Shown: positions 1 to 8,914, numbered from the stretch's first letter. The stretch is DNA of 41,125 nt from QNZT01 sp964573205 (GCA_964573205.1 CAZNIT010000019.1:1-41125), one strand, 5' to 3'. A program made the numbers and translations. The notes: a model not told the origin generated them from the letters alone.

Positions 1-539
1 CTAAGCCATAAATCATAATCTTCACACACTTTAAGTTCTTCATCAAAACCGCCACATTTTTCAAATAACTCTTTTTTTATCATAACAGTAGATGGAGATA
101 TTTTACAAAAATCCAGATTTTCATAAAAGCAATCACCTTGCGGTTTTTTATGCTTCTTTTTCTGAGAAACGATCTTTTCATCTCTTATCCAAATTTCGTT
201 CGTATGCGAAAAGAGTATGTCGGGATGATTTTTATGAAAAAGTGTTTGAATTTCAAGTTTCTTTTTATCCCAGATATCGTCCGAATCCAAAAACGCTATC
301 CATTTTGATGCAGAAGCCGCAACACCCCTGTTTCTAGCGGCCGAAACACCTTGGTTTTTTTGAACGATTATCTTCACGAACTCTTCATACTCTTTTAAAA
401 CTTCCAAAGTACCGTCACTTGATCCGTCATCGACGACGATAATCTCGCTTGGAGTCAAAGTTTGATCCAATACGCATTTAAGAGCTCTTCTTACGAAAGA
501 TCTACGGTTATAAAAAGGTATAACGACGGCTATATTCAA
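1..539 (-). CDS. Family 2 glycosyltransferase, C-terminus beyond window
   Basis: I translated this by hand on the minus strand. It starts at a TTG (539-537) that overlaps the TGA stop of the upstream DedA gene, so translation is probably coupled. The reading frame stays open to base 1 (179 codons). The N-terminus has the GT-A fold pattern: AVVIPFYNR near residue 5, EIIVVDDGSSDGT, NQGVSAARNRG, and the metal-binding FLDSDDIW. Further on come CGGFDEELKVCEDYDLWL-type residues, the usual acceptor-side signature of GT2 enzymes. It should transfer a sugar from an NDP-sugar to a cell-surface glycan at the cytoplasmic face of the membrane. The acceptor cannot be told. It is the last visible gene of an operon with an MsbA-like exporter. 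Confidence 0.85.
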   Translation of the reverse strand, partial: MNIAVVIPFYNRRSFVRRALKCVLDQTLTPSEIIVVDDGSSDGTLEVLKEYEEFVKIIVQKNQGVSAARNRGVAASASKWIAFLDSDDIWDKKKLEIQTLFHKNHPDILFSHTNEIWIRDEKIVSQKKKHKKPQGDCFYENLDFCKISPSTVMIKKELFEKCGGFDEELKVCEDYDLWL

Positions 540-1096
540 CTCTTCTTCGTCGCCTTGTTAAAATATAACCAAATCAGCGTTATCAAAGAGAGTAATATCA
601 AAGGCATAATCCAGGGATCGTCTTTCAATCTGCCAAAAAGTGAAACGATATGCTCTCCGCCCTTATAGCTCAAAAGCCCGAAAAAGAGTACGAATAAAGC
701 CGATGCGGGAGCGTTTAATATACCGAACTTGACAAAGCTATATTTTGAAAGCCCCATAGCAATCGGCACCAATGTTTTCACTCCATATACGAACTTTTGT
801 AAAAATACGGCAAAATCGCCATATTTTCGAACTAGCATATGAGACAGCGCAAATTTTCTTCTGTGATTTTTCATATACGGCGCTATCATCTGTTTATTAT
901 ATCTTGCCATATAAAACAAGATCATATCTCCTAAATAGTTGGCCGCAAATACGACAAGCATAGAGATCGTTATATCCATTTTCCCCATATAGCTTAAAGC
1001 TCCTGCGGCAATCATGCCGAAAAATCCCCCGCCAAGAGAGTATAAAAAAAGCGCTATGTAACCGTATGTCGTCAATGATGTTAAAAGTTCTTGCAT
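536..1096 (-). CDS. DedA/VTT-family membrane protein
   Basis: A 186-residue hydrophobic protein of the DedA (SNARE-associated/VTT) family. Visible marks are the N-terminal hydrophobic region containing GGGFFGMIAAGALSYMG, the basic segment MKNHRRKF, and a central FVYGVKTLVPIAMGLSKYSF that corresponds to the conserved family motif with an arginine or lysine before a G-x-P-like turn. DedA proteins are thought to act as lipid scramblases or transporters that recycle undecaprenyl phosphate or phospholipids. The substrate here is unknown. AAGGA lies about 10 bases before the ATG. It sits 14 bases after the MsbA-like gene and its stop overlaps the start of the glycosyltransferase, which fits an envelope-biogenesis operon. 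Confidence 0.8.
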   Translation of the reverse strand: MQELLTSLTTYGYIALFLYSLGGGFFGMIAAGALSYMGKMDITISMLVVFAANYLGDMILFYMARYNKQMIAPYMKNHRRKFALSHMLVRKYGDFAVFLQKFVYGVKTLVPIAMGLSKYSFVKFGILNAPASALFVLFFGLLSYKGGEHIVSLFGRLKDDPWIMPLILLSLITLIWLYFNKATKKS

Positions 1097-1110
1097 TCTA
1101 TATTTTTTCC

Positions 1111-2877
1111 TTAGTCGGTAAAAATCTCTTTAAAATATCCGTCTTCGCTCATAAGCTTTTCAAGAGTACCGCTTTGAGCGATCTTTCCTTCATGAATATA
1201 ATAAATAAAATCGGCCATTTTGATCGTACTCAATCTGTGAGCGATTATTATAGTGGTTCTCTCTTTTAAAAAGCCTGTCAACGCTTCAAAAAGAGAGTCT
1301 TCCGTATTTACATCCAGTGCCGAAGTCGATTCGTCAAAAATAACAATATTCGGATCAGCTATGATCATGCGTGCAATAGATACTCTTTGCCTCTGACCGC
1401 CGGATAGTTTGATGCCATTTTTGCCTACAAGAGTATCAAGCCCGTTTGGAAGTTCCTCTATAAAACCTCCAAGCTGTGAAATTTCAAGAGCCTCTTTAAT
1501 CCTCTCTTGAGTGCACTCTTTACCGAAAGTTAAATTGAAACGAATCGTCTCGTTGAAAAGCATCGGACTTTGGAGTACAAGATATACATGCTCTCTTACG
1601 ACGTCCAATCCTATCTCTTTGTACGATACGCCGTCATACAAAATATCTCCGCTATCGGGTTGATAAAATCCGACTATAAGCTGAGCTATCGTCGTCTTCC
1701 CCTTCCCGCTGGCTCCGACTATCGCGACTCTGCTTTTAGGCTTCATTTTCATTGAGATCTTTTCCAAAATCTTCAAATCTTCATTGTATGAGAAATCGAC
1801 ATCAAGAAGTTCGACGCTATTTGCTTTTTTATCTTTAAAAGGATTTTTATGATGAGCAAATACAGGCTCTGTTTCAAGATCAAAAATTGCATTTATCCTC
1901 TCAAGCGCTGCCTTGGCATTATGATATGCGTACTGAATATTTATGATCTCATGAATGGGGTTTACAATAACCCACAAATATCCGAAAATCGCCAACATCA
2001 AACCGATAGTAAGATCGGAATATGCTACCATCAATATACCCGCGGCTCTAAAAATCTCAAAGCCGATCAAAAAAATCATATATGAGCCTTTTGTGGCGAC
2101 TTCAGACTTAAAAGCGAACGCAATTCCGCGCTCTTTGATCTCTTTTGCAAGATTTAAAAGTGTTGCAAAAAACCTTGTTTCCGCATTTGCCGCTCTCACC
2201 TGCCAAAATAGCTCCAGCGTCTCGCTCAAAGAGTCTTGAAAATTTGCGATAACGGCATTTTCTCTCTTTTTGTATTTTGATACGTTTCTGGCTATTTTAC
2301 TCGTTAGAAATATGATAAAAGGGTTGAAAAGAAGTATAAAAAGAGCAAGCTGCCAATGTATCAAAAGCAATACGACCGAAACGGTCACGACCATAAACGT
2401 GGAGATTACGAGCCGGCTGATCGACTGAGATAAAAATGTATCTATCGTATTTACATCTACGACCGCCAATGACGATATCTTTCCGCTACCGAAGCTTTCA
2501 TACTCTTTTAATGAAACTTTAGATATTTGATCTAAAAGATCTTTGCGTATTTTATAAGTTATGTTTTTAGATATGATCGTAAAATACCACGTTTGCAAGA
2601 CACTCAAAGCGAAATAGACGGCTCTTAAGAGTATCGTTACGATCAAAACTACCAAAACGTAAAACCAAGGCTCTTTAAAAAAGCCGATATAAGAGTCAAT
2701 ATTTTCAACAAGAAAACCCGGTTTTTTCAAAAGAACTTCATCGACCAAAAGAGGTATCAATAAAGGTGCGGGAGCAGCTGCCAAAGCTGCTAGTATAGCA
2801 ATAAGGTTTGCTAGAACAAGCTCTTTTTTGTACTTTTTTACTTCACTGAAGATGTCCTTGAAATTATACTTTTGCAT
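1111..2877 (-). CDS. ABC exporter, fused permease and ATPase (MsbA-like)
   Basis: 588 residues with an N-terminal six-helix transmembrane domain (about 20-315) and a C-terminal nucleotide-binding domain. The ATPase motifs are complete: Walker A GASGKGKT (388-395), signature LSGGQ (491-495), Walker B IVIFDE (511-516) and an H-loop in IIIAHRLST. The half-size fused layout works as a homodimer in the inner membrane. Family members export lipid A, lipid-linked sugars, peptides or drugs. The neighbouring DedA and glycosyltransferase genes favour a lipid or glycolipid, but this is inference. It starts 3 bases after the rny stop, so it is probably cotranscribed with rny. Confidence 0.85.
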   Translation of the reverse strand: MQKYNFKDIFSEVKKYKKELVLANLIAILAALAAAPAPLLIPLLVDEVLLKKPGFLVENIDSYIGFFKEPWFYVLVVLIVTILLRAVYFALSVLQTWYFTIISKNITYKIRKDLLDQISKVSLKEYESFGSGKISSLAVVDVNTIDTFLSQSISRLVISTFMVVTVSVVLLLIHWQLALFILLFNPFIIFLTSKIARNVSKYKKRENAVIANFQDSLSETLELFWQVRAANAETRFFATLLNLAKEIKERGIAFAFKSEVATKGSYMIFLIGFEIFRAAGILMVAYSDLTIGLMLAIFGYLWVIVNPIHEIINIQYAYHNAKAALERINAIFDLETEPVFAHHKNPFKDKKANSVELLDVDFSYNEDLKILEKISMKMKPKSRVAIVGASGKGKTTIAQLIVGFYQPDSGDILYDGVSYKEIGLDVVREHVYLVLQSPMLFNETIRFNLTFGKECTQERIKEALEISQLGGFIEELPNGLDTLVGKNGIKLSGGQRQRVSIARMIIADPNIVIFDESTSALDVNTEDSLFEALTGFLKERTTIIIAHRLSTIKMADFIYYIHEGKIAQSGTLEKLMSEDGYFKEIFTD

Positions 2878-2880
2878 AAA

Positions 2881-4449
2881 TTATCTGGCATAGTCCACTG
2901 CCCGCAGTTCTCTTATGACATTTACCTTGATATCGCCCGGATACTGCACTCTCTCTTCAATCTCTTTTGCAATCTCTTTTGAAAGAAGTACGGCTTCATC
3001 ATCATTGATCAATTTTGCGTTTGCGATTACGCGAATTTCACGCCCGGCATTTATCGCATAAGCCGATTTGACTCCTTTTTTATCAAGCGCTATCTCTTCG
3101 ATATCTTGCACTCTTTTCAAAAACGCTTCCAAAACTTCGCGCCTTGCGCCCGGTCTGGCCGCCGAGAGGGTATCCGCCGCACACACGGCGGCCGATTCGA
3201 CGGATGTGGCGTCCTGATGACCGTGATGAGCGTATATCGCATTTATGACAACTTCATGTTCGTTGTATCTTTTGCAGATATCGGCTCCAAGATCGACATG
3301 ACTTCCGGAGAAATCATGAGTAAGCGCTTTGCCTATGTCATGAAGCAGTCCCGCTCTAATAGCTAATTTCTCGTCACCTCCGCACTCCGCCGCAATAATC
3401 CCGGCCAAATTTGCAACCTCCAGCGAATGTCCAAGAGCGTTTTGACCGTAAGAAGCGCGAAATTTCAGCTTGCCTATGAGTTTGATGATCTCGGGATGCA
3501 TATCGGTTATTCCGAAATCAAGAAGTATGTCCTCTCCCTCTTCATAAACGCTCTGTTCGAATTCCGCGCACACTTTTTTATAGATATCCTCTATACGAGC
3601 CGGCTGAATACGACCGTCGCTTATCAGCTCTTCTATAACCTTGGTCGCTATGGCTCGTCTGTAAAGATTGAAGCTACTTAAGATAATGACGTTGGGAGTG
3701 TCGTCGATAATGACATCCACACCCAAAGTCATCTCTAAGGCTTTGATGTTTCTTCCCTCCTTACCGATAATTCTTCCTTTTATGTCGTCACTAGTAAGAT
3801 TTACGGTATTTATGAGTCTTTCGGCCGCGAACTCACCTGCAAAACGACTTGTGGCCTGAGCTAAAATATAGTTCGCGTTTTTTTTAGCTTTATCTCTCGC
3901 CTCTTGTTCGTATTTTCTGACTATATGTGCGATCTGAGCGCGTGAACTCTCCTCCACTCTTTTTAATACGATATCTCGGGCTTCCTCTTTCGTCATTCCC
4001 GCAGATCTCTCTATCAACTTATCCGCATCGTCGAGTTTGGTTTTAAGTTCGACTTCGTATTTTTCAAGCTCGTTTTTATACTCGATCAATTCGGCTCGTG
4101 AAGCTTTCAACTCATCTTTTTCGATCATAATGTTTTTCAATTCGTCTTTAAAGAGGGTATTTACATCTTTTTGCTTCTGTTCAAGATCGGCGAACTTTTT
4201 CTCATACTCGCTAACCAATCTCTGCTCTTTTGATTCGTACGCTTTTTGCGCCTGTATCTCGATATCTTTTGCTTTTATTCTGGCATCTTGAAGCAATTTT
4301 TCAGCTTCATGCTCTATGGCGTTGGCTTTTGCTTTTGCCTGATCAAGATAGAGGCTTAGTTTGGCGTTATGCGATCTTTTTACCCCAAACAGGACGATTC
4401 CCGCGCCCACGGCCGCACCTGCCAGTGCGATGGCTAATTCTGTTATCAT
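2881..4449 (-). CDS. rny: Ribonuclease Y
   Basis: 522 residues with the full RNase Y architecture: one N-terminal membrane segment (about 2-22), a long coiled coil (about 35-150), a KH RNA-binding domain with GRIIGKEGRN (225-234) and an HD domain with the metal ligands HD at 370-371 (LLHDIGKA). It is a membrane-tethered endoribonuclease that starts mRNA decay in bacteria lacking RNase E. The start ATG at 4449 is supported by GAGGT seven bases upstream and by the membrane segment beginning at residue 2. The first 83 bases overlap the 3' end of the cyclo-ligase gene in another frame. Confidence 0.95.
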   Translation of the reverse strand: MITELAIALAGAAVGAGIVLFGVKRSHNAKLSLYLDQAKAKANAIEHEAEKLLQDARIKAKDIEIQAQKAYESKEQRLVSEYEKKFADLEQKQKDVNTLFKDELKNIMIEKDELKASRAELIEYKNELEKYEVELKTKLDDADKLIERSAGMTKEEARDIVLKRVEESSRAQIAHIVRKYEQEARDKAKKNANYILAQATSRFAGEFAAERLINTVNLTSDDIKGRIIGKEGRNIKALEMTLGVDVIIDDTPNVIILSSFNLYRRAIATKVIEELISDGRIQPARIEDIYKKVCAEFEQSVYEEGEDILLDFGITDMHPEIIKLIGKLKFRASYGQNALGHSLEVANLAGIIAAECGGDEKLAIRAGLLHDIGKALTHDFSGSHVDLGADICKRYNEHEVVINAIYAHHGHQDATSVESAAVCAADTLSAARPGARREVLEAFLKRVQDIEEIALDKKGVKSAYAINAGREIRVIANAKLINDDEAVLLSKEIAKEIEERVQYPGDIKVNVIRELRAVDYAR

Positions 4450-4999
4450 ACTTTTTACCTCGAAATAAAATCTCTTTTGGGGTTATATAAAAATCCGCTG
4501 AAACATCGTAACCGTCCGTTACGATCTCTTTTGTAACACATTTGACCCTTTGTACGAATACGACTACGGGTCGTCTTTTTAGTTTTTGAAAGTATCTATC
4601 GTACATGCCCTTACCGAAACCGACTCTTCTACACGCCCCGTCAACCCCAACAACGGGAACGATAATCATATCAACTTTATCAATCTCGAGTCTGCTTTTT
4701 GGCGGCTCGTAAATTCCATACGCATTTTTCGTCAAAGGCAAACGGTATTTTACCATTTTGAAACTTTCTTTCACTATAAAAGGAACAAATATTTTATATT
4801 TTTTCCTATAAAGATTTATGAGCGATCTTAAATCGACCTCGATCTTCATGGGCAGATAAAAGAGTACGGAGTTCGGCTTTATCGCCTCTATAAGCGTTTG
4901 AAGCTTGTCGCGAACTCTCGTATCCGCCGATTTTACATCAAAAGTTCTCTTATTACGCAATTTTCTTAAACATTTTTTCCTAAAACTTTTTTTATCCAA
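4367..4999 (-). CDS. 5-formyltetrahydrofolate cyclo-ligase
   Basis: ATP-dependent enzyme that turns 5-formyl-THF into 5,10-methenyl-THF, salvaging folate. The 210-residue protein has the family N-terminus (K-x-x-R-K-K-C-L-R-K-L), FYLPMKIEVDLR, the strand MIIVPVVGVDGACRRVGFGKGMYDRYF carrying the conserved G-x-GKG-x-YDR phosphate loop, and VSADFYITPKEIL near the end. The start is TTG at 4999, placed by the family N-terminus; a GGGG run lies about nine bases upstream. The last 27 or so residues (a basic RTGRCGRGRGNRP-type tail) are read from inside rny and do not look like part of the fold. The rny-adjacent position is shared with other Campylobacterota. Confidence 0.88.
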   Translation of the reverse strand: MDKKSFRKKCLRKLRNKRTFDVKSADTRVRDKLQTLIEAIKPNSVLFYLPMKIEVDLRSLINLYRKKYKIFVPFIVKESFKMVKYRLPLTKNAYGIYEPPKSRLEIDKVDMIIVPVVGVDGACRRVGFGKGMYDRYFQKLKRRPVVVFVQRVKCVTKEIVTDGYDVSADFYITPKEILFRGKKYDNRISHRTGRCGRGRGNRPVWGKKIA

Positions 5000-5016
5000 A
5001 GTATAAGCCCCGCATT

Positions 5017-5024
5017 AGTATAAT
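5017..5024. promoter_or_regulatory. Overlapping divergent -10 boxes
   Basis: In the 52 bases between the cyclo-ligase start (4999, minus) and the TlpA-like start (5052, plus), TATAAT reads rightward at 5019-5024. On the opposite strand TATACT reads leftward at 5022-5017. Both are correctly spaced from their genes (expected starts near 5031 and 5010). The two polymerases would compete for the same DNA. Inferred from spacing only. Confidence 0.5.
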
Positions 5025-5051
5025 CCAACCAATTCTAACATAAGGATTCAC

Positions 5052-5648
5052 ATGTTAACCAAAATCACTCTTTTATTTTTAACAATCGTCATTCTCTTCG
5101 GCGGCTGCGAAAGAAAAGCGCACAAAGAGAAATCCCAAACTCAAGAAAACGTACAAGAGCGTACAAAACAGCCGACCGAAGAAGAGACAAACGAACCCAT
5201 AGAGCAAAGCAGTATCGTCTTACATACGACAGGCGGTATGCAAATAACGCTAAAAGCGACTCCAAAAGGAATTATTTTCGAAGGGTATGAAGGTAAAGTT
5301 GTAATAGTCAACTTCTTCGCGACTTGGTGCCCTCCATGCAAAGCCGAAATTCCGCATCTTGCCGATATTCAAAGCGCCTTTAAAGATAGTGTACAAATCA
5401 TAGGAGTTTTAATGGAGGAGAACAAAGACGATCTGACGATACAAAAATTCGAAAAGATGCTCGGCATCAACTATCCCATAGCAAACTCACCGGAAAATTT
5501 TCTTCTCTCGGACGCTCTTGGCGGAATCAAAAGTCTCCCCACAACCGTTATGTACGATAAAAACGGCGATTATTTCACCCACTACGTCGGTGCCGTTCCT
5601 CAAGAGATGATCGAAGCGGACATTCAAAGAGCGGTGGCGAAAAACTGA
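5052..5648 (+). CDS. TlpA-like thioredoxin lipoprotein
   Basis: 198 residues. It begins with a lipoprotein signal peptide, a hydrophobic stretch followed by LFGGC (Cys19 as the lipidation site), and then a Glu/Thr/Lys-rich linker to about residue 55. The rest is a TlpA/ResA thioredoxin fold with FFATWCPPCKAE as the redox C-x-x-C (about residues 94-97) and a cis-proline loop SLPTTVMYD. It probably reduces disulfides of periplasmic proteins such as apocytochrome c, taking electrons from a DsbD or CcdA-type protein; dsbD lies at 35649. Its stop overlaps the ftsY start by one base. Confidence 0.88.
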   Translation: MLTKITLLFLTIVILFGGCERKAHKEKSQTQENVQERTKQPTEEETNEPIEQSSIVLHTTGGMQITLKATPKGIIFEGYEGKVVIVNFFATWCPPCKAEIPHLADIQSAFKDSVQIIGVLMEENKDDLTIQKFEKMLGINYPIANSPENFLLSDALGGIKSLPTTVMYDKNGDYFTHYVGAVPQEMIEADIQRAVAKN

Positions 5649-6508
5649 TGTTTGACTTTTTTAAAAAGACGGCACAAGTTATAAGAAGCGTGGCTCCGAA
5701 AAAGGAGAGCACGATATCAAAAGAGCTTCTTGAAGAGATACTTCTTGAAGCCGACGTCACTTATGAGTGCGTAGAAGAGATCATATACTATTTACCCCCA
5801 TCAAATCAAGTTAAAAAAGAGCCTCTTAGAAGAGTTTTGCTCACCTATTTCATTGAGCCCGAAAAAAAAGAATTCAACGACACAAAACCTTTTGTGGAAC
5901 TGATCTTCGGTGTAAACGGCGCGGGAAAAACCACAACCATAGCGAAACTGGCGTATAGATACAAAAACGAAGGAAAAACCGTTCTTTTAGGAGCTGCCGA
6001 CACCTTCAGAGCGGCGGCTATCGAACAGCTCAAAAGATGGGCCGAGACTTTGGAAATACCTATCGTAGCGACAAAACAAGGCCATGATCCTTCGGCCGTA
6101 GCGTTTGACACGATAAGCTCCGCAAAAGCAAAAGGCGTAAACAACGTCATCATCGATACCGCCGGCAGACTTCATACCCAATCAAATCTCGCTAAAGAGC
6201 TACAAAAAATAGTCAGAATCTGCGATAAGGCGAAAAACGGCGCTCCCGATAGAAAGATTCTCGTACTTGACGGAACGCAAGGCAATTCGGCTATAAATCA
6301 AGCTCACGCCTTCAACGAGATGATAGGTATCGATGCGCTGATAGTAACCAAACTTGACGGAACGGCGAAGGGCGGCGCGATCTTTTCAATAGCCAAAGAG
6401 ATACAAAAACCGATACTTTACCTTGGAGTCGGAGAGAAAAAAGAGCAGCTTCAACCTTTTGACAAAGAGAAGTTTGTTGACGCTCTGCTGGATGAAATTT
6501 TTGTCTGA
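5648..6508 (+). CDS. ftsY: Signal recognition particle receptor FtsY
   Basis: SRP-family GTPase that docks the SRP-ribosome complex at the membrane. The 286 residues hold the helical N domain (1-80) and the G domain: P-loop GVNGAGKT (88-95), DTFRAAAIEQL, DTAGR in G3, and TKLDGTAKGG in G4/G5. The acidic A domain of E. coli FtsY is absent, so this is the short form usual in Campylobacterota; membrane binding would rely on the N-terminal helix with MFDFFKKTAQ. The gene overlaps both neighbours by one base (TGATG), suggesting translational coupling with the TlpA-like gene and radA. Confidence 0.96.
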   Translation: MFDFFKKTAQVIRSVAPKKESTISKELLEEILLEADVTYECVEEIIYYLPPSNQVKKEPLRRVLLTYFIEPEKKEFNDTKPFVELIFGVNGAGKTTTIAKLAYRYKNEGKTVLLGAADTFRAAAIEQLKRWAETLEIPIVATKQGHDPSAVAFDTISSAKAKGVNNVIIDTAGRLHTQSNLAKELQKIVRICDKAKNGAPDRKILVLDGTQGNSAINQAHAFNEMIGIDALIVTKLDGTAKGGAIFSIAKEIQKPILYLGVGEKKEQLQPFDKEKFVDALLDEIFV

Positions 6509-7857
6509 TGGCGAAAAAAAAACAACTTTTTGAGTGTCAAGCTTGCGGATATCAAAGTTCCAAATGGATGGGAAAATGCCCGAACTGCGGAGCCTGGGAT
6601 CAATTTCTTGAGCTAAGTGAAGTTCAACAAGAGATCATAAGAGGTGAGTTAAACAAAGGCTCCAAAAAACAAAAAGCTCTTCCCATTACACAGATTGAGG
6701 AGGAGAGTTTCGAAAGATTCTCTTCAAACGACGATGAGCTCGATCTTGTTCTTGGAGGAGGAATAGTCCCGGGCTCATTGACGCTAATAGGAGGAAGTCC
6801 CGGAGTTGGAAAATCGACATTGCTTCTAAAAATCGGCGGTAATCTAGCAAAAAGCGGGAAAAAAGTACTCTATGTAAGCGGCGAAGAGTCTTTAGGACAA
6901 ATCAAGCTTAGAGCCAACAGACTCGAAGCCAACGAAAAAAAACTCTATCTATTAAGCGAAATCAAACTTGAAGACGTCTTTGACGAACTCCAAAAAGAGA
7001 AGTTTGAAGTTTTGATCATAGACTCCATCCAAACGCTCTACAGTGAAAAACTCACCTCCGCACCGGGAAGCGTCTCCCAAGTTCGAGAGATCACGTTCGA
7101 TTTGATGCGATACGGCAAAGAGACCTCAACCTCCATCTTCATCATCGGTCATATTACCAAAGAGGGTTCGATAGCCGGTCCTAGAGTTTTGGAACACATG
7201 GTCGATACGGTATTGTATTTCGAAGGCGACGCGAACAGAGAGCTTAGGATGTTAAGAGGCATAAAAAATCGCTTCGGTTCCACAAGCGAAGTTGCAATTT
7301 TCGAAATGAGTAAATCGGGACTAATCAGCGCGAAAAATATATCTAAAAAGTTTTTCAGCAGAGGAGAAGATGTCGTTGGCTCCGCCATAACGGTCGTTAT
7401 GGAGGGGAGTCGTCCGATAGTTTTGGAAGTTCAAGCACTTGTAGCTTGTAGCGGATATCCAAATCCCAAAAGAAGCGCAACCGGATACGAGCTAAACCGC
7501 CTGACTATGTTATTGGCTCTTTTAGAGAGAAAACTCGATCTTCCTTTTAACGAATACGACGTTTTCATAAATATCGCCGGCGGCATAAAAATAGGTGAAA
7601 CCGCAGCCGATCTGGCTGTCGTCGCCGCTATTATCAGCAGTTTCAAAAACAGAGCGCTAAGCAAGGATACGATTTTTATGGGCGAAGTATCTCTAACCGG
7701 TGATATAAGAGATATTTACAACATCGATATACGCCTTAAGGAGGCAAAAACTCAGGGATTCAAAAGGGCAATTGTGCCAAAATTACCTATACAAAATTTA
7801 GAAAATCTTAAATGTTTTGAAGCGACCGAAGTCTCTAAACTGATAGATTGGATGTAA
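6508..7857 (+). CDS. radA: DNA repair protein RadA
   Basis: 449 residues, the usual RadA length. The order is an N-terminal zinc finger (Cys10, 13, 24, 27), a RecA-like ATPase with Walker A GGSPGVGKST (95-104), the RadA-specific KNRFG motif (about 253-257) and a C-terminal Lon-like domain with NIAGGIKIGETAADLAVVAA. RadA is a hexameric branch-migration helicase in recombination and natural transformation. Codons 3-5 sit in a run of nine A residues (6514-6522), a possible slippage site just after the start. Coupled to ftsY by a one-base overlap. Confidence 0.96.
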   Translation: MAKKKQLFECQACGYQSSKWMGKCPNCGAWDQFLELSEVQQEIIRGELNKGSKKQKALPITQIEEESFERFSSNDDELDLVLGGGIVPGSLTLIGGSPGVGKSTLLLKIGGNLAKSGKKVLYVSGEESLGQIKLRANRLEANEKKLYLLSEIKLEDVFDELQKEKFEVLIIDSIQTLYSEKLTSAPGSVSQVREITFDLMRYGKETSTSIFIIGHITKEGSIAGPRVLEHMVDTVLYFEGDANRELRMLRGIKNRFGSTSEVAIFEMSKSGLISAKNISKKFFSRGEDVVGSAITVVMEGSRPIVLEVQALVACSGYPNPKRSATGYELNRLTMLLALLERKLDLPFNEYDVFINIAGGIKIGETAADLAVVAAIISSFKNRALSKDTIFMGEVSLTGDIRDIYNIDIRLKEAKTQGFKRAIVPKLPIQNLENLKCFEATEVSKLIDWM

Positions 7858-7867
7858 AAGGATAGAT

Positions 7868-8149
7868 ATGTCAAAAGATGCTTGCATAAAGGCTTATCAT
7901 GAGATGGAAGAGAGATATTCGAAATTAATTTTGGAGTATCACACTCTCGAACAAAAAGAGTTGATCTTCAATACCGCTAACGATTTGATAAAAAAATATG
8001 CGATTTACCCCACCAAAATTATCATTCCAAAAGGAGATTTTTCAGGTGATTTTTGTCTCGAATTTCATGATGACTACGATAAAGCCTCGGGCGCTTTTTT
8101 CGAAGAACTGATAAAAACTCTCGGAATCGACCACTGTGAGCTGGGATAA
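7868..8149 (+). CDS. Small conserved-type protein, function unknown
   Basis: 93 residues, starting 10 bases after radA with AAGGAT as the ribosome site. I do not recognise the family. The first half is helical and charged (EMEERYSKLILEYHTLEQKEL, probably a short coiled coil). The second half alternates strands and acidic helices and ends HCELG. There are three cysteines and no signal peptide or membrane segment. The tight spacing makes it the fourth gene of the tlpA-ftsY-radA operon. Confidence 0.7.
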   Translation: MSKDACIKAYHEMEERYSKLILEYHTLEQKELIFNTANDLIKKYAIYPTKIIIPKGDFSGDFCLEFHDDYDKASGAFFEELIKTLGIDHCELG

Positions 8150-8164
8150 AGAGTCACACCGATC

Positions 8165-8881
8165 GTGAAAAGAAAACTTCTCGATATTACGCTTCTTTAC
8201 TGCGGCTGCTACTGGCTGGCGACTTGGATCGTGATGACCGTCACAATCTGGCTCGTAGGACTTACCGTAAATACCGACCTAACGACTATTTTACTTTTTA
8301 TGGGCGGCATGAGCGCTTTTGTTTTGATAGGATGGCTCTACTTCGTGAAACTTGCGGGCGAAATGAAAAAAGAGTTTTTTAAAACTCTCGAAGAGAAGGG
8401 AAAAGCGGAAGCAAAAATCGAATGTCCCGAGCTGAAAGTTTTTCAAGTTCCAAAAGCTACCGCAAAATGTCCGAATCATCACAAAGACAATGCTGCGATG
8501 GAGTTTACGGTCACGTTTTTTTATCTATGCAAGGAGTCGATAACAATATATACCAACTGTGCGAAATTTCATGTCTTTAAAATCGAAAAAAAGAAAGATC
8601 CCAATAGTGTAATTATTCCCAAATACAAAGACAAAGAGGAGTGCGGGGATATATTAGAATACTACTACTATTATATTCAAAGAGTCGAGTTCTCAAAAGA
8701 CAATATTATATTTCATTTCGTTGACGGAGAGCATCAAGAGTTTCCCGTTGCGAAAAAACACGCAAAACCGATAATAAAAGAGATAAGAAGTCATCTAAGA
8801 AAAACTTGCGAAAGAAAGATGCTCCACGGTTACAGAGAACCGTTTGACGTAAGGGTGCATCGTCATAGCCGCCAAAACTAG
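8165..8881 (+). CDS. Two-helix membrane protein, function unknown
   Basis: 238 residues from a GTG start, with only a weak AGAG upstream. Two membrane helices (about 8-32 and 38-60) are followed by a charged, probably cytoplasmic domain. That domain contains paired cysteines (CPNHHKD and several single Cys), a Tyr-rich YYYYYIQ stretch and a basic His/Arg tail. No family is recognised. It is the last gene of the plus-strand run. No T-tract hairpin follows on this strand; the terminator found here points the other way. Confidence 0.65.
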   Translation: MKRKLLDITLLYCGCYWLATWIVMTVTIWLVGLTVNTDLTTILLFMGGMSAFVLIGWLYFVKLAGEMKKEFFKTLEEKGKAEAKIECPELKVFQVPKATAKCPNHHKDNAAMEFTVTFFYLCKESITIYTNCAKFHVFKIEKKKDPNSVIIPKYKDKEECGDILEYYYYYIQRVEFSKDNIIFHFVDGEHQEFPVAKKHAKPIIKEIRSHLRKTCERKMLHGYREPFDVRVHRHSRQN

Positions 8882-8889
8882 AATCAAGC

Positions 8890-8914
8890 AAAAAAGAGCC
8901 GCTTAGTGCAGCTC
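8890..8914 (-). terminator. Intrinsic terminator of dapD
   Basis: Read on the minus strand: a seven-pair stem GAGCTGC/GCGGCTC with one G-T wobble, loop ACTAA, then six T residues. The dapD stop codon lies in the hairpin loop, so the terminator begins inside the coding sequence. It should not work on the plus strand because no T-run follows there. Confidence 0.8.
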
